Position numbers and translations under genes: made by a program | Origin: Acidobacteriaceae bacterium | GTDB lineage: Bacteria > Acidobacteriota > Terriglobia > Terriglobales > Acidobacteriaceae | Length of the DNA stretch: 38,756 bases | Assembly: GCA_003134435.1 (NCBI GenBank) | Contig: PLBE01000155.1 | Span: forward strand, 1 to 38,756 | Direction of reading: 5' to 3' | Notes under the pieces: model-generated | The model's database searches: none | Told to the model about the DNA's origin: nothing | Seen by the model: the letters and a program-made list of their open reading frames with translations, nothing else | In this document: piece after piece, positions 33,536 through 38,756 of the stretch | Position numbering within the stretch: position 1 is the stretch's first letter | How the letters are laid out: every line of letters starts with the position of its first letter

Positions 33536-35359
33536 CTATATCGCTCGCAAATAGGTTGAATACTGCTCTTCTTCAATATCAGTAAATGGCTTCATTTTCA
33601 CCACGCCACCAGCTGCCTTCACCTCCCAGGTCCGGTTGTTCATCCGCTTAGCGGCGAGTAAGTCGGCCCGGGTCAGCTGCGGTTGCGTATCCGTAATCGG
33701 AAACAACACAAGCGGCCCAAACACTAATGCGACAGTCTGCGGATGCTGCGGATCCACTGCTTCCAACCCGAGCCTCATCGGTAGATCCAGTTCAATGCGA
33801 TCACCCGTCCTCCACTGGCGGTGGATGGCGGCAAAACTCCCCGGGGTCGCCAATTGTCTCTCGCGTCGGCCGTTAATCGAAATCGAAACTCCAGTCGCCC
33901 AGACCGGAATCCGCACATTCACGGTAAACTCCCTCGTCTGCGAAGAAGTCACTTCCAATTGCACGACGCTGTCAAAAGGGTACTGACTCTTCTGTGTCAG
34001 CGCGACAACAGCGCCATCCTGGTTCCAGCGAAGCGTCGATGGAATGTATAAGTTGACATACACACCTTGCGCATCTCGAAAGTACGCGTTGATACGATAA
34101 TCGGCGGCGACTTGCGGCAGCGTTCCTGAACAGCAAGCCCACCGTTGGGTGGGCCGGTATACCTTGTGCCCGTGGAAATTGTAGTCGGAGTAATAAAACG
34201 TCCGGCCGTCCGCCATTAACGGTTTCGCACCCAGCACCGTGTTGTACATCATACGTTCCATGCTATCTCCGTACTTAGAGTCACGGGTCACGCGCAACAG
34301 GTAACGTGTCAACTTGAAGTGCGCGTAGCCTCCACAAGGCGTTTCAAAACTACTATGGCTACCGGTCAAGCTGGCATGAACGTCTCCGCTGCCGGGTGCC
34401 CGAAGGGTCTCATCGGGCCCCCAGCCTCCGGTGGCAAAACTTTGCTTCGAGAGCATTTCGAACGCGTTGGTCGCGGCACGAAGATGTTTCTCGCTGCCCA
34501 AAGTGAGATACGCCTGCATCGCCGAACTCAGAGAGTTTACATAACTATAGGCGTGCCTTCCCGCTAAAACATCGCGGCCCTCAGATAGCGGATCGTAATA
34601 CTCGTCGTCAAGATACTGCCGCCCCAACTCGCGGTATCTGTCGCCAGCGCCGCGCTGATATGCCAGAAACAGATTTTCCGACATTGTGTACGATTCGTCC
34701 CATGTCCAACTCTGATCCTTGTTTGGCCGCCAGTCCCTGCCGTGTTCGACCGCATGCTTGGGAAAGTGGGGCAATGCAGTGTTTGTAGTGTGTTCGAGAA
34801 TCGAGAACGCGTCCGGATCACCAACGTATCTGTGGGAATCGATCAACCCAAGCACGATCTTGTCGTAGCAATATGTTGGGAAACGGTTATTTTCGTAGTA
34901 ATCGCCAGAAATCGTCTGCGCGTACAGCCGGTTCAAGCGCAATACTTTGTCACGAGTCGGCTGGTCTCGACGGATGGCGTACATGCGGGCGAGGGCCGAA
35001 ACCCATTGCCCAAAAGTACAACTGGGAGCAAAACCGTCATCATCCTTGCCCCACTGGTAGTCGGGACTATAGTGATACCAGCCACCCAGGTCTTCGCCCG
35101 GCGCTGGCTGCCCGCTCATCTGGCGCAGCGGCTTCAGCAGACTGTCGTCGCTCAAGCCCATCAGAACAGCATGTGTCTGGTCCAGTTGCTTCTCATGGAG
35201 GTCGCTTGTGAGTACCACATCACCATAATCAAACTGCTCGAGGGGCGATTTACCGGCGAGCATATGTGGGAGCCAGCAACCAGGAATTGCAATCCCCGCG
35301 GTAATCAGTGAAGCCGACTGCATCAACTGTCGGCGCGAAAGCTTGGCACAAGTGGACAT
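33536..35359 (-). CDS. GH127-like glycoside hydrolase (DUF1680), Tat signal
   Basis: A 607-residue protein of the DUF1680 superfamily, whose studied members are beta-L-arabinofuranosidases (GH127/GH146). A twin-arginine signal (SRRQLMQSAS) starts it and PGC near residue 28 could be a weak lipobox. The body is an alpha/alpha barrel (WDESYTMSENLFLAYQRG, ALYNTVLG-like MMYNTVLGAKP) followed by beta domains (FTVNVRIPVWATGVSISING). The zinc-thiolate active site is probably Glu339-Thr-Pro-Cys342 and Cys409-Cys410 (ACCSGT); characterised enzymes have Glu-x-Cys and Cys-Cys-Pro, so the spacing here differs. Last gene of a - strand operon with two GH30 genes, convergent with the GMC gene 21 bases away. 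Confidence 0.88.
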   Translation of the reverse strand: MSTCAKLSRRQLMQSASLITAGIAIPGCWLPHMLAGKSPLEQFDYGDVVLTSDLHEKQLDQTHAVLMGLSDDSLLKPLRQMSGQPAPGEDLGGWYHYSPDYQWGKDDDGFAPSCTFGQWVSALARMYAIRRDQPTRDKVLRLNRLYAQTISGDYYENNRFPTYCYDKIVLGLIDSHRYVGDPDAFSILEHTTNTALPHFPKHAVEHGRDWRPNKDQSWTWDESYTMSENLFLAYQRGAGDRYRELGRQYLDDEYYDPLSEGRDVLAGRHAYSYVNSLSSAMQAYLTLGSEKHLRAATNAFEMLSKQSFATGGWGPDETLRAPGSGDVHASLTGSHSSFETPCGGYAHFKLTRYLLRVTRDSKYGDSMERMMYNTVLGAKPLMADGRTFYYSDYNFHGHKVYRPTQRWACCSGTLPQVAADYRINAYFRDAQGVYVNLYIPSTLRWNQDGAVVALTQKSQYPFDSVVQLEVTSSQTREFTVNVRIPVWATGVSISINGRRERQLATPGSFAAIHRQWRTGDRIELDLPMRLGLEAVDPQHPQTVALVFGPLVLFPITDTQPQLTRADLLAAKRMNNRTWEVKAAGGVVKMKPFTDIEEEQYSTYLRAI

Positions 35360-35433
35360 GTCGGCAGCCCGTCCCTTTCACATTCAACGTTCAATATCTC
35401 GCCGCTGGCGCGCCGCGAGCGAATGAGTTCTGT

Positions 35434-36918
35434 TTACTTCCATTCAAAGGTCGCAACCGATTGCGAAGGCAGTGCATAATTGAAGTAACTGCCTTTCCAA
35501 CTCACCGAAAATGTTTGAGGCGCGCTCCCCGCGTTCAGGACAAACAGGACGATCGATCCATCAGGATTCTGAAACGCAACATCCTCAATTCCACCAGGAT
35601 TCGTCGGATCTGAATCGATGCGGTGGGCTCCCGGCAAAACAAACTTGGCCAGGTGACCGAGCACGTAATATTCGACGTTGTAGTCAACGGTCGCGGGAGA
35701 GGTACTGCTGTCAATCGTGACTACACCACGGCAATTCATGCAGCCGCCATTGGTTGGTCCCGAGTTCTCATCGAGTGCCAGGTTCCACAATGAGATACTG
35801 CGCGCCCAGTTACGAGTCGCTCCTATCAGCAGGTTCTCAGAGTTCCACACCAGGTCACCAGCAAAATTAGATCCTACAGTTCCACTACATTCCGTAAACC
35901 AGATGCCTTTGCCCGGATAAGCGGCTTCCACCGCAGATTGCGCACTTACATCACCGTTGTAACAATGGAAAGAACTGCCCGCCACATATGTGGACGCGGA
36001 ACTGCCGAGGACAGACTCTGGATAGCTCGTGTTGTCCCAGTTATGTTCGTAAGCGAAAATCTTCACCGCGCCCAGCCCGTTACTGCTCAACGCCGGTCCA
36101 AGGTAGTTAGCGATAAAAGTGGATTCATCGGTTGGATCCAGGTACTCGCTTGGGTAAGAACTGGTCGAATTGAGCGGTTCGTTCTGCACGGAAATGGCAT
36201 AAATGGGAATCCCGGCCTGCTGATAGGCCTGCAGAAATAAGACAAAGTACTGCGCCATGCTTGAAAAGTAGGCGGTGTTCATATTGCCGCCATTCATGGT
36301 GCCACTCGTCTTCATCCATGCCGGTGGACTCCACGGAAGCGCGACCACATGGGCAGAGGGGTTGATCGAGAGCGCCTGCTGCAACAAAGGGAGAATATAA
36401 GCCGTGTCATGCGCGATTGAAAATTGAGCGAGTTGTGGATCATTTTGCCCCGAGGCAACATCATCGTAACTGTAGTTGCCATTCACCGCAAAATCCGTGG
36501 CTCCCATCGGCTGGCGCAGAAAGCTCAGGCCGATCCCCGCTGTCGGACTGAATAGCTGTTGCATTAGCGCTGCTTGTTGCGTTGAGTCCAGATCATTCGA
36601 GATGACCCACGCCGACGAATCGGTCAACGAGGCGCCGAAGCCGTCAATTTCCTGATACTGATTGTTGTCGCTCACAGTGATCACCGGCGAACTCTGGTTG
36701 CCCCCGGTTCCGAAAGAGACCGTGGACTGAGGCTGCAGCAACCTGGTTTGGTCGCCAGTAGTCACGACCGCTTGCACATTTGGACCTGTCGTTGCGACGG
36801 TCATAGTCTGGTTGCCGCCGCAAGCTACCAGCCCCAGAGCCAGAAAGAGAGTAAGCGAAAAAATAACAACAATCTTCCGATCAACCCGGATATTCGACAT
36901 GCAATCGGCCAATCTCAT
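35434..36918 (-). CDS. GH30-family glycoside hydrolase, lipoprotein
   Basis: A 494-residue retaining glycoside hydrolase of family 30. A signal with lipobox LVAC makes it a lipoprotein, probably surface or periplasmic. The GH30 barrel shows EIDGFGASLTDSSA, the segment LPWSPPAWMKTSG, acid/base Glu247 (SVQNEP) and nucleophile Glu343 (WFTECSG); a beta-sandwich ends with SVATFEWK. Family activities include glucosylceramidase, beta-1,6-glucanase and beta-xylosidase/fucosidase, and I cannot choose among them. The ATG at 36918 overlaps the stop of the upstream GH30 gene as ATGA and has AAGGA in front, so the pair should be translationally coupled; the frame is open to 36939. Confidence 0.92.
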   Translation of the reverse strand: MRLADCMSNIRVDRKIVVIFSLTLFLALGLVACGGNQTMTVATTGPNVQAVVTTGDQTRLLQPQSTVSFGTGGNQSSPVITVSDNNQYQEIDGFGASLTDSSAWVISNDLDSTQQAALMQQLFSPTAGIGLSFLRQPMGATDFAVNGNYSYDDVASGQNDPQLAQFSIAHDTAYILPLLQQALSINPSAHVVALPWSPPAWMKTSGTMNGGNMNTAYFSSMAQYFVLFLQAYQQAGIPIYAISVQNEPLNSTSSYPSEYLDPTDESTFIANYLGPALSSNGLGAVKIFAYEHNWDNTSYPESVLGSSASTYVAGSSFHCYNGDVSAQSAVEAAYPGKGIWFTECSGTVGSNFAGDLVWNSENLLIGATRNWARSISLWNLALDENSGPTNGGCMNCRGVVTIDSSTSPATVDYNVEYYVLGHLAKFVLPGAHRIDSDPTNPGGIEDVAFQNPDGSIVLFVLNAGSAPQTFSVSWKGSYFNYALPSQSVATFEWK

Positions 36919-38354
36919 GCTTCCTTCGACCACACCCATGTCGTGATCGAATCCTCTTCCAGAACAGCGTCGGCCTGCATCGATCCGATTTGCACGGTAG
37001 TTTTCTGGGCGGCTCCGAAGTTAGTCATGACTAACACCTTGGTTCCGTCAGGATTCGCGAAGGCCGCGTGACTGACCTTAGTCAATGCGCTTTCAGAATC
37101 AAAGCGGCGCGCACCTCGACGAATAGCGCGCGAAAAGTGCGCCAACCCCCAGTATTGCCCGCTGCGGGTAATTTCCCGAGTCCGGGAGTCGATTGTCACC
37201 AGACCTCCACATTTAAATGGCCCAATATTCGGACGGCCTAGTTCATCCAGCGCCAGATTCCAGCCGGTGATCGAGGCGCACCAGTTACGCAAAACTGCGG
37301 TAAAATCACGCCCCCATTGCGCCCAGTCGGTCAGGTAGTCGGTGCTCACATAGTCCGGACCACCTTCGGTCCAGTGCATATCGGCTCCAGGATGAGCATC
37401 GTGAGCCCTCGTCATCATTTCCGGAATGCCAACGTAACCATGCCAGGCAATCGCGTCGCAGTATTTCCGCAGGTTCGGGTCATCGAGCTCCGCAACCGCT
37501 CGGCCCCACAGATTGTAATTGTGATCGAGAATCCAGATCTTAGTCGAGAGACCCTGCTTTTCCAGCAACGGCCCGAGGTGTTTGCCTACGAACTCGATTT
37601 CATACTCCTGTGGCCAAATACAGGCGGGCATACGCGCGTCCTGGTCGGTGTCCACTTCATTTTGGGGCGTGACCGCCTGAATCTGAATTCCTTCTTGCGC
37701 ATACGCCTGCAGAAACTTCAGAAAGTAGTCTGCGTAGACGTCCAGGTACCGGTGTCGCATCGAGCCCCCCAGGATCGATCCTCCCGATTTCATCCAGCCC
37801 GGCGGACTCCACGGCGACGAAAAAAGAAAGATCTCGGAATTCACCTTCCGAGCCTCGCGCAACATCGGCAGAATGTAATGGCGGTCCTGCTCGATCGAAA
37901 AACGCTCCAGTTCCGGATCAACTTCCCCTTCGTCGTAGCTGTAGGGCTTGACCGAATAATCGCTCGATCCGATGCAGGTACGGCAAACGTTGAGCGCCAT
38001 TTCGTCGGGATGAAATAATTCGTGGAAAAGGACTTGGCGGGCCGGCGCCGAGAGTTGGTTGAACATGTAGCAGGCGGCATCCGTAAACGCCGCGCCAAAA
38101 CCCAGAATCGTCTGAAATTGTTTCGCCGCGTTCAGCACAATCGCCGGCGCGGCGGGATCGGCGCTCGCGGACCGCCATTGCTGCCCGTCTGTACGGGCAA
38201 AGCGCTTCATCCCACTCGTGATCCAGACCGAAATCTCTCCCGGTGGCCGCGCCGAATCGATGCCGAACCGGGGTAGGGCCCCGGCGGTTGCGGTGGCTAC
38301 CAGTCCTGCGGCCGAGGATCTTAGAAACTCTCGTCTGGTTTTTCTGATCGTCAT
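36915..38354 (-). CDS. GH30-family glycoside hydrolase, Tat-exported
   Basis: A 479-residue family-30 glycoside hydrolase with a twin-arginine signal (TRREFLRSSAAGLVA). The barrel has ILGFGAAFTDAA, SSPWSPPGWMKSGG, acid/base Glu233 (TPQNEV) and nucleophile Glu330 (HWTEGG), so it should be active. It diverges clearly from the second GH30 gene (different signal type, TPQNEV versus SVQNEP), suggesting different targets, not a fresh duplicate. It is the first gene of the operon; its stop overlaps the next start as ATGA. The 5' leader contains a hairpin-plus-U-tract structure (38402-38468). Tat export of a glycosidase without a cofactor is unusual. Precise linkage unknown. Confidence 0.92.
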   Translation of the reverse strand: MTIRKTRREFLRSSAAGLVATATAGALPRFGIDSARPPGEISVWITSGMKRFARTDGQQWRSASADPAAPAIVLNAAKQFQTILGFGAAFTDAACYMFNQLSAPARQVLFHELFHPDEMALNVCRTCIGSSDYSVKPYSYDEGEVDPELERFSIEQDRHYILPMLREARKVNSEIFLFSSPWSPPGWMKSGGSILGGSMRHRYLDVYADYFLKFLQAYAQEGIQIQAVTPQNEVDTDQDARMPACIWPQEYEIEFVGKHLGPLLEKQGLSTKIWILDHNYNLWGRAVAELDDPNLRKYCDAIAWHGYVGIPEMMTRAHDAHPGADMHWTEGGPDYVSTDYLTDWAQWGRDFTAVLRNWCASITGWNLALDELGRPNIGPFKCGGLVTIDSRTREITRSGQYWGLAHFSRAIRRGARRFDSESALTKVSHAAFANPDGTKVLVMTNFGAAQKTTVQIGSMQADAVLEEDSITTWVWSKEA

Positions 38355-38401
38355 CGCAGACCCCTACCCTTAGATTATTCTCGAAGTCCCAAGCCAAAAA
38401 G

Positions 38402-38468
38402 AAAAAAGATGCTCTGAAAAGATGATGAACCCTGGGCTCGCACACCCGGCATTCCTTCTCGGAGCATC
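38402..38468 (-). terminator. Possible intrinsic terminator or attenuator in the GH30 leader
   Basis: Read on the - strand, GATGCTC (from 38468) pairs with GAGCATC (to 38408), and the stem is followed directly by six T (38407-38402), with more T after one C. Between the arms an inner hairpin CCGGG/CCCAG can form. The closing stem is long-range (47 bases apart), so this is a structured terminator or leader RNA, not a simple hairpin. Confidence 0.4.
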
Positions 38469-38631
38469 CATCGCTTGCTACCGAAGTGTTTTACCACAGC
38501 TGAGCTTCTCCTTCTACGGTCATCAACCCATCCGCTCCGACTCTTCTGTGCGACAAGGTCGAAGACGCACGGTGGTTCGGATGGAAGGGGCGGGCTGACC
38601 AGTGTGGCTTAGGCTTTGAATTGCCCTCAGT

Positions 38632-38649
38632 TGTACCGAATGTACCGAA
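38632..38649. repeat. Tandem 9-bp direct repeat
   Basis: TGTACCGAA occurs twice without a gap (38632-38640, 38641-38649), followed by AAAAGAGG. It lies between tRNA-Pro and the GH30 operon and could be a regulator site. Confidence 0.5.
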
Positions 38650-38711
38650 AAAAGAGGATCAATCGGAAGCCGCTAAAGCTGCGTAACCGACTGAATGGGC
38701 GAGAGAAAGAT

Positions 38712-38756
<45 letters not shown>

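Larger units (their letters stand above)
38355..38711. other. Intergenic region of 357 bases upstream of the GH30 operon
   Basis: Contains, on the - strand, a possible terminator/attenuator structure (38402-38468) and a tandem 9-bp repeat (38632-38649). No gene is recognised. I find no copy of the GAAACCGGTTTC operator here. Confidence 0.45.

Noticed and set aside
33516-33537. AGCCC/GGGCT hairpin between the convergent GMC and GH127-like genes
   Set aside because: Only 5 pairs, a 12-base loop, and no U-tract; too weak to call a terminator.

Overview
The window reads as chromosomal DNA of an Acidobacteriota bacterium of the Koribacter/Terriglobia type. This is inferred from gene content: a large Oar-like TonB-dependent receptor with an N-terminal carboxypeptidase-regulatory domain, a remnant of the TPR tail common on acidobacterial Ser/Thr kinases, a bifunctional homocysteine methyltransferase/MTHFR, moderately high GC, and several promoters whose -10 box lies only 7-9 bases before the start codon. 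No phage, transposase, integrase or CRISPR array was seen.

Bases 1-20300 are mostly housekeeping and scattered single genes: a truncated ArsR-type repressor, a membrane-anchored penicillin acylase homologue, a beta-propeller-like lipoprotein, a solitary patatin phospholipase, a glyoxalase-fold protein, the methionine/folate enzyme, xseB - pseudo-receiver - ispA, a DUF1801/OmdA protein, tRNA-His(GTG), an orphan LolD/MacB-type ATPase, a single-domain response regulator, a decayed TPR fragment, a UDP-glucose dehydrogenase homologue that has lost its catalytic cysteine, a 2H phosphoesterase, tRNA-Pro(TGG), a PAS-GGDEF-EAL protein and a DUF885 metallopeptidase.

Bases 20308-38354 form a carbohydrate island. 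On the + strand are a Tat-exported TIM-barrel isomerase/epimerase, a Tat-exported Gfo/Idh/MocA oxidoreductase, then (across a divergent LacI-type repressor) a DUF1080 3-keto-glycoside hydrolase, a SIS-domain isomerase, a second Tat Gfo/Idh/MocA enzyme, the TonB receptor, and a two-subunit GMC flavoprotein dehydrogenase of the glucoside-3-dehydrogenase type. On the - strand a converging operon encodes two GH30 enzymes and a GH127-like (DUF1680) enzyme. The likely logic is uptake of plant or microbial glycosides through the TonB receptor, trimming by GH30/GH127 enzymes, oxidation at C3 by the GMC enzyme, cleavage of the 3-keto-glycoside by DUF1080, and reduction or isomerisation by the Gfo/Idh/MocA and TIM-barrel enzymes. 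Most of this would occur in the periplasm, since six of the proteins carry twin-arginine signals.

The island's control region (23776-24061) holds two pairs of tandem 12-bp palindromes of the LacI-operator type, one pair just downstream of a good promoter for the DUF1080 operon and one on the lacI side, about 149 bp apart. This is the best-supported regulatory system in the window. A truncated tRNA-Pro(CGG) closes the window.
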